Source of the DNA: Chthoniobacterales bacterium
GTDB lineage: Bacteria; Verrucomicrobiota; Verrucomicrobiia; Chthoniobacterales; UBA10450
Assembly: GCA_035274845.1 (NCBI GenBank)
Contig: DATENU010000022.1
Coordinates: forward strand, 248,001 to 312,000
DNA length: 64,000 bases
Direction: 5' to 3'
The notes under the pieces are model-generated. The model was not told where the DNA came from. It did not search any database and saw only the letters and a list, made by a program, of their open reading frames with translations. The position numbers and the translations under genes are program-made. Below, in pieces: positions 8,116-17,556 of the stretch (within the stretch, counting starts at the first letter, position 1; each line of letters starts with the position of its first letter).

Positions 8116-8688
8116 TCCCTCTCTGTAATGGGCGCGGAAGAACTTCGCGCTTTCGATGTACTTCAGCGCCCACTTCCTGATCGTGCCTTGTTCTTCCAGG
8201 TCGAGCGGTCTGATCACTTTCGCCGGTGATCCAACCACGAGCGAACCAGCCGGAATGACGGTTCCAGTCGTCACCAGCGCGTTTGCGCCAATAATGGAGC
8301 GTGCACCGATTACCGAGCCATCGAGAATGGTCGCACCCATTCCGACCAGGACTTCATCGTCCAGGGTGCACGCATGGACGATGGCGTTGTGTCCGATCGT
8401 GACCAGCTCGCCGACAATCGCGGGAAAATCGTCCGAGAGATGAATGACGACGCCGTCCTGGACATTGGACCGCGCTCCGATAACGATCCGGTTGATGTCC
8501 CCCCGCAAGACCGCGCCATACCAAATGCTCGATTCCTCATCCAGGGTTACGTCGCCGATAACCGTCGCGCCCTGAACCACGAACGCGCTCGGATGAATGC
8601 GCGGCCCGAGCTGGAGACGCCGGGCCGTCCCGGCGTGCCCGGTTGGAAGAGGATCTTCGGCCAGCTTCAGTCCCATTTCCCTGCTCAT
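8110..8688 (-). CDS. Gamma-carbonic-anhydrase-like hexapeptide-repeat protein
   Basis: A left-handed beta-helix protein of about 192 residues. Repeated hexapeptides begin at S-A-F-V-V-Q-G-A-T-V-I-G-D-V. Metal-ligand motifs of the gamma-CA family are present: the histidine in Q-D-G-V-V-I-H and the two in I-G-H-N-A-I-V-H. The R-G-D-I-N arginine/aspartate loop and the terminal V-V-G-S-P-A-K-V-I-R motif also match. Relatives (YrdA/PaaY/CaiE) include active carbonic anhydrases and proteins of unknown activity, so catalysis is plausible but not proven. ATG 8688 is preferred over a TTG at 8712; ATG 8676 is also possible. The 3' end overlaps glycerate kinase by 6 bp, tail to tail. Confidence 0.85.
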   Translation of the reverse strand: MSREMGLKLAEDPLPTGHAGTARRLQLGPRIHPSAFVVQGATVIGDVTLDEESSIWYGAVLRGDINRIVIGARSNVQDGVVIHLSDDFPAIVGELVTIGHNAIVHACTLDDEVLVGMGATILDGSVIGARSIIGANALVTTGTVIPAGSLVVGSPAKVIRPLDLEEQGTIRKWALKYIESAKFFRAHYREGS

Positions 8689-8779
8689 GCGCTCGATCCG
8701 GTCTCCCGGCAAGGGATTCGGTTCAAGATAACTGAACCTGGTTTAACCTTTTTACGCCGGACGTGGTAAGTTGGAGGAG

Positions 8780-11700
8780 ATGGAAGAGGATTTGCCCCCC
8801 GCAGTAACTCCGTTCGTTTTCTCCGATCCGGCCGGCAAACGCTGGCCGCGGCTCCGGCTTACCTTGCTCATAGGCGGCGTCGCGATCTTCCTCGGCACGG
8901 TCCTCTTCGTCCAAACGTTATTCGTCGCGCCCCAGTTGAATCTTCCATTTTCCCTGCGCCAGTTGAAGGGACAGTTGAAGTCTCTCCAAAAGGAAAACCC
9001 GGCGGGCCAGCAGCCGGCTAATCTCGCTCTCTGGGAAAAATTCGCCGCGGCCCGGATCGCCGGGAAAAAGCCCAAACCACCCGCACCCCCTGCCCCGCCG
9101 GCCCATCCCCGGAAAAAGCTGGCGAACAACGAGGTGCGCCTCGCTTTTTATACCAACGGCGACCCCTACAGCTTTACCTCGCTCGAACAGCACGCCAGCC
9201 AGATTACCCACCTTTGTCCCGAATGGATGGCGATGACGAATGGCTCGGGCGATTTGCAGATCGACCCGGACCCGCGGCTGCCGAAGCTCGCGGCGGCCAA
9301 AGGCATCGCACTCATGCCGCTCCTGACCAATCTGGTCGGCGACACCTGGCAACCGGAAGCCGTCGAGAATCTCGCGCATACCTCGCCGGAACGGCAGGCC
9401 CGCTTTATCCAGAAAGTCCTGGCGATTTTGAATGACGCGAAAGCGGCCGGAGTCATCATTGACTGGGAGCAGATCGATCCTGCTTACAAGAAGGACATCA
9501 CCGCGTTCCTGGACCGCTTCACCGACGCGCTCCATTACGACGACAAGCAGCTCTGGCTTTGTGTGCAGCCGGGCCAGGACCTGGACTACATCGACTTCGA
9601 TGAGTTATCCGACAACGTCGATCGCTTTGTCGCGATGCTTTTCGACGAGACTTCCGATATCGACGCGGCCGGCCCGCTCGGTTCGCGCCGCTGGTTCGAA
9701 GGTTGGCTGAGCGTCCTCATGGATGGCGCGGAAACAAACCAATGGATCATCGCTCTCGGCAGCTACGGTTACGATTGGACGGGCGGAGGAAAAAAAGCGG
9801 AACTAATTAGTTTTCCCGAAGCCATGAGCCGGGCGAGCTACGCCGGGATCGAGACGGCAACGGTCGCCGCGCCGCATTACAACCCATATTTCTATTACGA
9901 GGATGCGGACAAAGATCACTCGGTCTGGTTCCTCGACGTAGTGACGTTTCTCAACCAGTTGCGTCGCGTGCGGGAAGCGAAGACGGGCGGGTTCGCGATT
10001 TATCGCCTCGGAACGGAGGACGTTTCCATCTGGGACGCGCTCAATGTTCCGAACGATTTCAAGATGGATTCCGCGTCGCGTTCCGCTCTCGAAGTCCTGA
10101 AGGGAACCGACACCATTGCCGACGTGGGCGACGGGGAAATTGTTTCCGTCGACGAATCGACGGCGGATGGCCGCCGAACCCTCGCGGTGGACCAGGAAGG
10201 TTATCTCACTGCGACCTATTCGAAATTCCCGCAATTCCCGACCCTTTACCATCAGGGCGCTGGCACGGCTCATCAGGTCGCGTTGACCTTTGACGATGGC
10301 CCCGATCCAAAATGGACCCCGAAAATTCTCGATATCCTGAAAGCGGAAAACGTGAAGGCCGCTTTTTTCGTGGTGGGCGCCAACGCGGAAGAATATCCGG
10401 ACCTGGTTAGGCGGATCGTGGCGGAAGGCCATGAGATCGGGAACCACACCTATTACCATCCGAACCTGGCGCTGGCCTGGCCGGAGCATGTGCGGGTCGA
10501 GCTGAACGCCACTCAGTTGCTCCTGGAAACCATTACCGGACGTTCGACCACACTTTTCAGGCCGCCCTATGCCGCCGATACAAGCCCGTCAAGGGTCAGC
10601 GAGTTGACGCCGCTCCAGATGGCGCAGGACCTTGGCTACCTCGTCGTGCTGGAGAACATCGATCCACAGGATTGGGCGCGGCCGGGCGCGGATATTATTC
10701 TTCAGCGGGTGAAGCAACAGCGCCGGGATGGCAGCATCATCCTGTTGCACGATGCCGGAGGCGACCGCGAAGAAACGGTCGAAGCGCTTCCGCGCATTCT
10801 GGATTATCTCAAAACCCGCGGGGACACGGTGGTTTCGTTGAGCACGCTGCTCGGCACCACCCGCGACGCTCTTATGCCTTCGGTTGAAACCAAGGGACGA
10901 ACCTTGAATCACTTCGTTTCCGGCGTCGGCTTTCGCATCTTTCACGCGGCGGAAGAATTTCTCTGGGCCTTCATGATCGTGGCCACCGCGCTCGTTGTCC
11001 TGCGAACGCTGATCGTCATCTGGCTGGCGGCGCGTTTCCGGCGCACCTGGTCGCCTGGATTCGCGGAACCGATCAGCATTATTGTCGCCGCCTTCAATGA
11101 AGAGAAAGTGATTGCGGAAACGCTCCGCACGCTGCTCGCGACCGATTACGCGGGCGAACTGGAGGTCATCGTCGTCGATGATGGCTCCGCGGATGGAACG
11201 GCGCGGGAAGTGGAAAAATTCGCGACGACCGACCAGCGGGTTCGCCTCCTCCGCCAGCCCAACCGCGGCAAGGCTCGCGCGCTCCAACGAGGGCTCGCCG
11301 CGATGCGGAGTGGCATCGCCGTTTTTCTCGATGCCGACACCCATTGCCAGCGCAATACGCTCCGGCGCCTGGTCGAACCTTTTTCGGACGGCGGCGTGGG
11401 AGGAGTTTCCGGCCATGCGAAAGTCGGGAACCTGCGGACCTTCATCGCGCGCTGCCAGGCTCTCGAATACACCTGTGGCTTTAATCTCGATCGCCGGGCC
11501 TACACGCGCTGGAACTGCATGACCGTGGTCCCGGGAGCAATCAGTGCCATTCGGAAAACAGCGATCGACGATGCCGGCGGCCTCAGTCTCGAAACTCTGG
11601 CGGAGGACACCGATCTTACCCTGACCTTGCACAAGCGCGGGCAGCGAATGGTTTATGTGCCGGAAGCAATCGCCTGGACGGAAGCGCCGGAAACCGTCCG

Positions 11701-12139
11701 GACTCTCGCGCGGCAACGGTTTCGCTGGGCCTACGGGACCTTGCAATGTCTCTGGAAACATCGCGACATGGTCTTCAATTGGAACTACCGGGCTCTGGGC
11801 TGGTTTAGTTTGCCCAGCGTCTGGTTTTTCCAAATCGTCCTGGTGGCGATTACCCCGGCGGTGGATTTGTTTCTTCTTGCCTCCCTGCCCTTCGGAGCCT
11901 GGCACGCCGTCCTGCCTTTCGTGATTGTGTTTCTGAGCATGGACGTCGTGCTCGCCACCCTCGCCTGCATTATCGAACGCGAGTCTCTTCTCGTCGCCTG
12001 GCGCATTCTGCCGATGCGTTTGATCTACCGCCCGATGCTGAGCTACGTGATTTGGAAGGCAATCCTGCGCGCCATCAAAGGCGCCCTGGTTGGTTGGGGG
12101 AAATTGGAGAGGACGGCCTCAGTTCCCGTCAGGGCCTGA
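8780..12139 (+). CDS. Three-domain exopolysaccharide protein: GH18-like + NodB deacetylase + GT2 synthase
   Basis: About 1,119 residues. A membrane segment lies at 26-48 and a Pro-rich linker at 95-112. A GH18-like barrel follows (about 117-440) with a catalytic-type I-D-W-E near 225. A NodB polysaccharide deacetylase (about 495-690) has T-F-D-D-G-P-D-P, the N-H-T-Y-Y-H zinc histidines and F-R-P-P-Y. After a membrane segment near 728-752 comes a family-2 glycosyltransferase with V-V-D-D-G-S, D-A-D, E-D-T-D and the processive Q-x-F-R-W motif near 977, then several membrane helices. In PNAG-type systems synthase, deacetylase and hydrolase are separate proteins; here one chain carries all three. 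The polymer is probably a GlcNAc-type glycan, by inference. ATG 8780 abuts a GGAGGAG run, so a TTG at 8771 is an alternative start. Confidence 0.88.
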   Translation: MEEDLPPAVTPFVFSDPAGKRWPRLRLTLLIGGVAIFLGTVLFVQTLFVAPQLNLPFSLRQLKGQLKSLQKENPAGQQPANLALWEKFAAARIAGKKPKPPAPPAPPAHPRKKLANNEVRLAFYTNGDPYSFTSLEQHASQITHLCPEWMAMTNGSGDLQIDPDPRLPKLAAAKGIALMPLLTNLVGDTWQPEAVENLAHTSPERQARFIQKVLAILNDAKAAGVIIDWEQIDPAYKKDITAFLDRFTDALHYDDKQLWLCVQPGQDLDYIDFDELSDNVDRFVAMLFDETSDIDAAGPLGSRRWFEGWLSVLMDGAETNQWIIALGSYGYDWTGGGKKAELISFPEAMSRASYAGIETATVAAPHYNPYFYYEDADKDHSVWFLDVVTFLNQLRRVREAKTGGFAIYRLGTEDVSIWDALNVPNDFKMDSASRSALEVLKGTDTIADVGDGEIVSVDESTADGRRTLAVDQEGYLTATYSKFPQFPTLYHQGAGTAHQVALTFDDGPDPKWTPKILDILKAENVKAAFFVVGANAEEYPDLVRRIVAEGHEIGNHTYYHPNLALAWPEHVRVELNATQLLLETITGRSTTLFRPPYAADTSPSRVSELTPLQMAQDLGYLVVLENIDPQDWARPGADIILQRVKQQRRDGSIILLHDAGGDREETVEALPRILDYLKTRGDTVVSLSTLLGTTRDALMPSVETKGRTLNHFVSGVGFRIFHAAEEFLWAFMIVATALVVLRTLIVIWLAARFRRTWSPGFAEPISIIVAAFNEEKVIAETLRTLLATDYAGELEVIVVDDGSADGTAREVEKFATTDQRVRLLRQPNRGKARALQRGLAAMRSGIAVFLDADTHCQRNTLRRLVEPFSDGGVGGVSGHAKVGNLRTFIARCQALEYTCGFNLDRRAYTRWNCMTVVPGAISAIRKTAIDDAGGLSLETLAEDTDLTLTLHKRGQRMVYVPEAIAWTEAPETVRTLARQRFRWAYGTLQCLWKHRDMVFNWNYRALGWFSLPSVWFFQIVLVAITPAVDLFLLASLPFGAWHAVLPFVIVFLSMDVVLATLACIIERESLLVAWRILPMRLIYRPMLSYVIWKAILRAIKGALVGWGKLERTASVPVRA

Positions 12140-12273
12140 CGAGAATTTCGAAATCGAATTTCGAATCTCGAAACAATGACCGAAGTCCGAATGCCTAAAA
12201 CTCGAGCGCGCCTCCTTGGTCTCTTGGGCTTTCGAATTTGTTTCGTGCTTCGTGTTTCGTGCTTCGGATTTCT
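12140..12273. repeat. TTTCG-rich inverted repeat overlapping a signal-peptide coding region
   Basis: 12140-12173 consists of TTTCGAAATCGAATTTCGAA-type units. 12226-12273 has GTTTCGTGCTTCGTG-type units whose complement reads as CACGAAGCACGAAAC. The left part is intergenic, and the right part is translated as the signal peptide of the GH26-like gene. Confidence 0.7.
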
Positions 12274-13351
12274 CCTCGCTCTCGCTGCATGTCCCAGAAG
12301 CGAGCTCCCGAAGCCTCGCGATCCTTCCTCTCCCGTCGAAGTCCTTCTTCCCGAGCGAGGAGCCTACACCGGCGCCTTCATGGATTTTGGCGATGCGGAA
12401 GACGAAGTCACTCTTGAGACCATCGAAGAATTCGAGAACATGGTCGGCAAACACCAGGCGATTATTGCTTCTTCCAGCTATTGGGGTGAGCAAAGCTTTC
12501 CGCTCCGGAACCTCAACGTCATCTGGCGGCACGGCGCGATGCCCCTCGTCTTCTGGTCGCCCTGGGATCGGCCCTACACCCAGAATCGCGGGCCGGATAA
12601 ATTCAGCCTCAAGGAAATCACCGCCGGAAAGTGGGACGCCTATATCGACAAGTGGGGCGATTCCGCGCGCGAATTCGGGCAGCCGATGATCGTCGTGTTT
12701 GGGGTGGAGATGAACGGCGACTGGTTTCCGTGGTCAGGCTGGTATTACGGCGGAGAGGAATGGGTCGGCGACACACCGGACGTATGGGAAGGCCCGGAAC
12801 ATTTTAAGAAAGCGTATCGCTACGTGGTGGACCGGGTGCGCGCGCGCGGCGCCGCGAATGTGAAGTGGATGTTCCACACCAACAACTATTCCTACCCCAT
12901 CGACACCTGGAATTTCGCGCCGGCGTATTACCCGGGGGCGGATTACGTCGATTGGCTGGGCATGAGCGTTTACGGCCAGCAATTCAAAGACGAAACGAAC
13001 CCCGATATCCCGTCGCTGGTGGACTGGCCCTACAAGGAACTGTGCAGCCTCGATCCCACCAAACCGGTCATGATCGCGGAGTGGGCCACGGGCGATTTCC
13101 CTTTCTCGCCCGACACCCGCGGCATGCTCAAGCCTGAGTGGATCAAGCAGGCGCTGGAAATGTTTCGAACTCGCTATCCGCGCATCAAGGCCGCGATTTA
13201 CTGGCACGAGCGCTGGCAGAATCCCGACCAGACCTATAGCAATCTGCGGGTCAACTCGTCCGTGGAATCGCTGGAGGCATATCGTGCCGGCGTCGCCCAT
13301 CCGGATTGGCATGGCGAGCTGATTCTGCGGCCGGCGGAGCAGAAAAAGTAA
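12176..13351 (+). CDS. GH26-like endo-glycanase lipoprotein
   Basis: A 391-residue protein with a hydrophobic N-terminus ending in the lipobox L-A-L-A-A-C (Cys about 38), so probably lipid-anchored. The mature part looks like a clan GH-A barrel of the GH26 (beta-mannanase-type) kind: G-A-Y-T-G-A at the start, the acid/base candidate in G-V-E-M-N-G-D-W-F-P-W (Glu about 178), the W-L-G-M-S-V-Y-G-Q strand, and the nucleophile candidate in M-I-A-E-W-A-T-G (Glu about 302). It begins 36 bp after the exopolysaccharide synthase gene on the same strand, so it may trim or cut the polymer made there; that is inference from context. The signal peptide is encoded by a TTTCG repeat. Confidence 0.8.
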   Translation: MTEVRMPKTRARLLGLLGFRICFVLRVSCFGFLLALAACPRSELPKPRDPSSPVEVLLPERGAYTGAFMDFGDAEDEVTLETIEEFENMVGKHQAIIASSSYWGEQSFPLRNLNVIWRHGAMPLVFWSPWDRPYTQNRGPDKFSLKEITAGKWDAYIDKWGDSAREFGQPMIVVFGVEMNGDWFPWSGWYYGGEEWVGDTPDVWEGPEHFKKAYRYVVDRVRARGAANVKWMFHTNNYSYPIDTWNFAPAYYPGADYVDWLGMSVYGQQFKDETNPDIPSLVDWPYKELCSLDPTKPVMIAEWATGDFPFSPDTRGMLKPEWIKQALEMFRTRYPRIKAAIYWHERWQNPDQTYSNLRVNSSVESLEAYRAGVAHPDWHGELILRPAEQKK

Positions 13352-13354
13352 TGA

Positions 13355-13378
13355 AGTGCTGTCCTCCCGGAGGGCACT
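13355..13378. terminator. Possible bidirectional terminator hairpin between convergent genes
   Basis: AGTGC...CCTCCCGGAGG...GCACT forms a short palindrome exactly between the stop of the GH26-like gene and the stop of the convergent membrane-protein gene. There is no clear T-run on either side. Confidence 0.45.
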
Positions 13379-14939
13379 ATCGGAGCTTGAGGTTCTCCTT
13401 TGCTTCCCGGAGCGCCGGAATGTCTTTCGCGTATCGCTCTGCAGGCTCGCCGGAGATTTGCTGCCAAGGAATGAACTCAAGGCTAGTCTCAGCTGCCACG
13501 TTCAGGTCTGCGCGGAGCAACGGCTCAAATAGTTTCAAATCCCAGTCCCCAAATTCCTGGGTTAACGCGCCCAGCGGGAGATTCGGAATAGGGAGGCCGG
13601 CCTTTTGACACTGGGACGCCATCGTTACGATTGATTGCCAGGCGCGGTCATGAGAGATGACAGATTTTGGTTCCACGTTGGGGTAAACGTTTCTTCTGAA
13701 CTGCGCGTTGCCAGTGATCGCGCTCAATACCAGAACGAGGTTCACGACCGCGCAGACCGCAAAGGGAACCGCATTCGCCCGGACGAACAAGAGGACGGCG
13801 AGGCCAAGAAGGGCAAATCCTCCAGGGACAAGGTAACGCTGACCGATTAGATAATTGCCGAAACCATTCGGAGACGGGTGCGTTATCTCGCGCGTTGAAA
13901 TGAGAATGACAAGCGCGATGAAACAAACGGTGCCAAAGGCGGCCAGGACAAAACTGCCCCGTTGCGCCGGAGTCGATTGCTGACTCCGAAGAGCTTGAAA
14001 AGCTATCGCGCTCGCGGCCATAACCAGGATTACAATTAAGGCAACTCCGTACGGCCAATCTGCCTGGAGTTCCGTGGCCTGGAGCGTGGATGGGTAGGCA
14101 CTTATTAGAGTGCGAAGCGCAGCCACCGCGAAATTGGAAACAAAACCGAAGGCGGCCGACAGGAAATGGGGCGACCGATCAATCTGGAGCGTGCCTTCGA
14201 CGCGAGGAAGTATCAGCATCAGGAAGGCATGGAGGGCGCTGACTATGAGTAAAGTCACCAACGGCATCACCAGCTTCTTGGATCGAGCGGTTCGGTACTC
14301 CCAAGAGAGCAACCCGGCCAGGACCGCGGCAGTGGCTCCTACAGTCGTGAGACCCAATCCTACAAAATTTAGAGAACCATAAGCTGCGCCGATCGCCAAC
14401 CAGGGCCAGGAGGCAGAGTCTGGCCTCTCGACGGTTTTCATCAGACTGGCAAGCGCTACGAAAGTCAGGAGCAGCCAGAGAAGCTGAAAAATCAGGAATG
14501 GCCACGCGATGAAATCTGTCATCCCGGGTTGAAAAACAAAAAGGGCGGTAAGGGCGGCGGCGGAAAGAACCCTCTTAGGGGGCGACAGGCCCAGGAGACG
14601 CCCGAAATCACTGGTTAGACCGGACAAGATCGTGGCCAAAAGAGCTACAACTGTGATCTGCCGCCATTTCCAAAACGGTGCCCTGGTCCCGACGAATCTG
14701 GCGGTAACGAATTCCGAAATGAACGCGACCGGCGTGTAATGACCATTATAACTGCTGGTTGCCCAGAGTTTCATGAAGCGTTGCTGAAGGTCGGGTGGCG
14801 AATGCGAAAGACATAGATACCACCCGCTTTCGGCTCGCAGGAAATTGCTCTCCGTCCGCCAATAGACGATGGCTGCCAGGAACAACCACAGCAGGAAGAC
14901 GGCGAGCAGTTTTACCATGAAAGATTGGCGGAATCTCAT
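13377..14939 (-). CDS. Multi-pass membrane protein of unknown function
   Basis: A 520-residue integral membrane protein with about ten or eleven hydrophobic segments, the first at residues 9-28. A soluble tail of about 110 residues carries conserved-looking acidic and aromatic positions. The pattern (one N-terminal segment, a large first loop, many closely spaced helices, a soluble C-terminal part) resembles lipid-linked-sugar glycosyltransferases or uncharacterised polymerase-like membrane proteins. I see no diagnostic D-D/E-x-D type motif that would settle it. It is convergent with the exopolysaccharide genes, so a role in surface glycans is possible but unsupported. A second in-frame ATG at 14918 would shorten the N-terminus by seven residues. 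Confidence 0.6.
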   Translation of the reverse strand: MRFRQSFMVKLLAVFLLWLFLAAIVYWRTESNFLRAESGWYLCLSHSPPDLQQRFMKLWATSSYNGHYTPVAFISEFVTARFVGTRAPFWKWRQITVVALLATILSGLTSDFGRLLGLSPPKRVLSAAALTALFVFQPGMTDFIAWPFLIFQLLWLLLTFVALASLMKTVERPDSASWPWLAIGAAYGSLNFVGLGLTTVGATAAVLAGLLSWEYRTARSKKLVMPLVTLLIVSALHAFLMLILPRVEGTLQIDRSPHFLSAAFGFVSNFAVAALRTLISAYPSTLQATELQADWPYGVALIVILVMAASAIAFQALRSQQSTPAQRGSFVLAAFGTVCFIALVILISTREITHPSPNGFGNYLIGQRYLVPGGFALLGLAVLLFVRANAVPFAVCAVVNLVLVLSAITGNAQFRRNVYPNVEPKSVISHDRAWQSIVTMASQCQKAGLPIPNLPLGALTQEFGDWDLKLFEPLLRADLNVAAETSLEFIPWQQISGEPAERYAKDIPALREAKENLKLR

Positions 14940-15061
14940 AGCCGAGCGGGAACCGGAATCTCAGCATTGGGAGGATCTCGATACAAGTCTAGAGCAACCG
15001 CGTGAGAATCTACGCGGAAATTGCCGCAGCGGTGAAATGACAACCTTTTCCGCCGGCGCAG

Positions 15062-17500
15062 TTACTCTGCTCTGAGCGCCACCATCGGGTCCACGCGGCT
15101 GGCTCGCAGCGCGGGGATCCAGCAGGCGAGAAGAGCGACGGCGCCAAGCAAAAACGTGACGCCCACAAACGTCGTCGGGTCGATCGCGTTCACGCCGTAG
15201 AGCACGCTCTTGAGCAGGCGCGTGGCGAGAAACGCAATCGCCAGCCCGATGCTTGCACCGATCACGGCCAGCGTCATTCCCTGGCGCAGAATCAATCCGC
15301 GGACGTTGCCGGTGCGCGCGCCGAGCGCCATTCGCAAACCGATCTCGCGCGTTCGGCCGGCGACCACGTACGACATGACTCCGTAAATCCCCACCGCCGC
15401 CAGCACCAGCGCAAGAACGCCAAAGCCGCCCAGCGCGCCCGCCGCCATCCGGGCGGGAAACAACGGGAGTCTCATATGCTCCTTGAGCGTTTTCACTTCG
15501 TAGAGCGGCAGCGTCGGGTCGAGACTCCTCATTTCCCGTTGGATGGTCACGAGCACGCTACTCGTGTCGCGATTCGTCCGCACGACCAGCGAAACCGTCG
15601 TGCTGTAATCGCGCAACTGCGGGCGGAACACAGCCGCCTTCGGTTCCTCACCGAGGCTGTTGTACTTCCCGTCGCCGCAAACGCCGATGATTTGCCAGAA
15701 CGGATTCTCCGGTCCGCTGAAATTGAAACGTTTCCCGATCGGATCCTGTCCCGGGAAAAATTTCTTCGCGAAAGTTTCGTTTACCACCGCGACCCGATCT
15801 TCCTTCCGCTCTTCCTGCTCGGTGAAATCGCGGCCGCGCAGGGTGATCCCCATCGTCCGGAAATAATCGGGTGTAACCGAAGTGGGAATGGCGAGCGGCA
15901 GTTGCGCCATTGGGGTAACCGGCTGGCCTTCGAGATAAACCGCGGTGCTGCTGTAGTTGAGACTGAGCGGAATGCTATCGGTAAGAGCGGCCGATTCTAC
16001 TCCAGGCTGCACCCGGATCCGCTCGAGGACCTGTTTCTGGAAAGCGCGCCCTTTGGCTTCATCGTAACCCTGCAGCCCAACATCAAAGGAGAGGGCGACG
16101 GCGTTTTCCGGATTGAAGCCCGGCCGCATCCGTTGCGCCTCCTGCAGGCTGCGCACGATCAATCCGGCGCTGATCAGAAGAACAAGCGAGAGCGCGACCT
16201 GGACGACGACCAGGGTATTGCGCAACCGGGAGCGGCGGAAACCCGCCATCGAAGTTTCGTCTTTCAACGCGGGAACAAGCTCCGGCTTCGAGGCCTGTAG
16301 CGCCGGGATCACGCTGAAGAGAAGACCGGTGAGGACGGAAAGCGCGAGGGTGAACGAAAGCACCCGCCAATCGACCCGAAGATCGAACATCAGCGCAACG
16401 TCGGTCGGCAGCTTGATGGTACGCACGAGGTGATTGATCCACGACGCGACCACCACGCCGGCGGCGCCGCCCAGAAGCGAAAGCAGGACGCTTTCCGTCA
16501 GCAGTTGCCGGATCAGCCGCGAACGGCTTGCGCCGACGGCGAGGCGGATCGCGATTTCTTTCCGACGCTCGGTCGAGCGGGCGAGGAGGAGGTTGGCGAG
16601 ATTCACGCAGGCCAGGAGAAGAACGAGCCCACCGATCACAGTCAGGACCACGGCCAGCGTCAGAACGGGATTGCGGATTTCCGGAATGAAAAGGCCGGGC
16701 GGGATGAGCTCGATCCCACGCCCGGCGGCTTCTTTCGGATTCTCCTTGCCGATCTCCGCCGTCAGGATCTCGAGGGAAGCCTGGGCCTGGGCGCGGGTCA
16801 CGCCATGCTTGAGGCGGCCGACGACGAAAAGATTATCACTGTCCCGATGCTCCAAATAGGTGCTGCCCGGCTCGATCACCGGGCCCATCATTAACGGCGT
16901 CCAGATTTCCGGCGCGTAGGCGACTTCCGTGCCGATGAATCCCTTCCGGGCCACGCCGATGACGGTGAACGCGACGTTGTTTAACGAAACCGTTTTTCCG
17001 ACGATGGACGGATCGGAGCCGAAGCGCTTTTGCCAGCAGCCGTAGCTGAGGACGACGACCGGATGCGATTTCGGCATTTCATTTTCCTCCGGGAGAAAAC
17101 CGCGGCCCAGCAGGAGCGGCACGCCGAGAACGTCGAAGTAGTTGCCGGAAACGACCGTGCCCCAGACGCGCTCGTTATTTCCGTTGTGACTGAGGCTGGC
17201 GACGATGATCCGGTAGGCGATCAACCCGGAGAAGACCTGGTTGCGATCGCGGTAATCCTTGTAGTTGAGGTAGGATTGGAGCGTGTAATCGGCGCCGTTA
17301 TGAAGCGTGCCGTAAAGTTCCTGGAGCTCGGAAGCGTTACGGACGGGAAGGGGGCGGAAAGCGACGGTATCGACCAGGCTGAAGATGGCGGTGTTCGCGC
17401 CGATGCCGAGCGCCATGGAAATGATCGCCAGCAGGGTGAACCCCGGGCGCTTCAGCAACTGGCGAGCGCCGTAGCGAAGGTCCTGGATTAAAGTTTGCAT
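15062..17500 (-). CDS. ADOP-type orphan ABC permease (MacB/FtsX family)
   Basis: An 812-residue membrane protein starting M-Q-T-L-I-Q-D-L-R-Y-G-A-R-Q-L, the characteristic entry of acidobacterial duplicated orphan permeases. The order is one helix (about 21-45), a MacB-type periplasmic domain (about 50-250), an FtsX block of three helices (about 280-410, with R-K-E-I-A-I-R-L-A-V-G-A), a second periplasmic domain, and a second FtsX block (about 690-800, with T-R-E-I-G-L-R-M-A-L-G-A). The duplicated architecture is complete and the length normal for the family. No ATPase gene lies nearby, which is also typical. MacB relatives work as mechanotransmitters or efflux permeases; the substrate here is unknown. 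Confidence 0.88.
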   Translation of the reverse strand: MQTLIQDLRYGARQLLKRPGFTLLAIISMALGIGANTAIFSLVDTVAFRPLPVRNASELQELYGTLHNGADYTLQSYLNYKDYRDRNQVFSGLIAYRIIVASLSHNGNNERVWGTVVSGNYFDVLGVPLLLGRGFLPEENEMPKSHPVVVLSYGCWQKRFGSDPSIVGKTVSLNNVAFTVIGVARKGFIGTEVAYAPEIWTPLMMGPVIEPGSTYLEHRDSDNLFVVGRLKHGVTRAQAQASLEILTAEIGKENPKEAAGRGIELIPPGLFIPEIRNPVLTLAVVLTVIGGLVLLLACVNLANLLLARSTERRKEIAIRLAVGASRSRLIRQLLTESVLLSLLGGAAGVVVASWINHLVRTIKLPTDVALMFDLRVDWRVLSFTLALSVLTGLLFSVIPALQASKPELVPALKDETSMAGFRRSRLRNTLVVVQVALSLVLLISAGLIVRSLQEAQRMRPGFNPENAVALSFDVGLQGYDEAKGRAFQKQVLERIRVQPGVESAALTDSIPLSLNYSSTAVYLEGQPVTPMAQLPLAIPTSVTPDYFRTMGITLRGRDFTEQEERKEDRVAVVNETFAKKFFPGQDPIGKRFNFSGPENPFWQIIGVCGDGKYNSLGEEPKAAVFRPQLRDYSTTVSLVVRTNRDTSSVLVTIQREMRSLDPTLPLYEVKTLKEHMRLPLFPARMAAGALGGFGVLALVLAAVGIYGVMSYVVAGRTREIGLRMALGARTGNVRGLILRQGMTLAVIGASIGLAIAFLATRLLKSVLYGVNAIDPTTFVGVTFLLGAVALLACWIPALRASRVDPMVALRAE

Positions 17501-17556
17501 CGCGGTGTCCTCATTGAGATGCGGGCTGCTCGCGAAACAGATTCAGGAATCTTGCG

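Noticed and set aside
10589-11905. 438-codon minus-strand open frame
   Set aside because: Complement of the deacetylase/GT2 part of the exopolysaccharide gene, where all catalytic motifs are on the plus strand.
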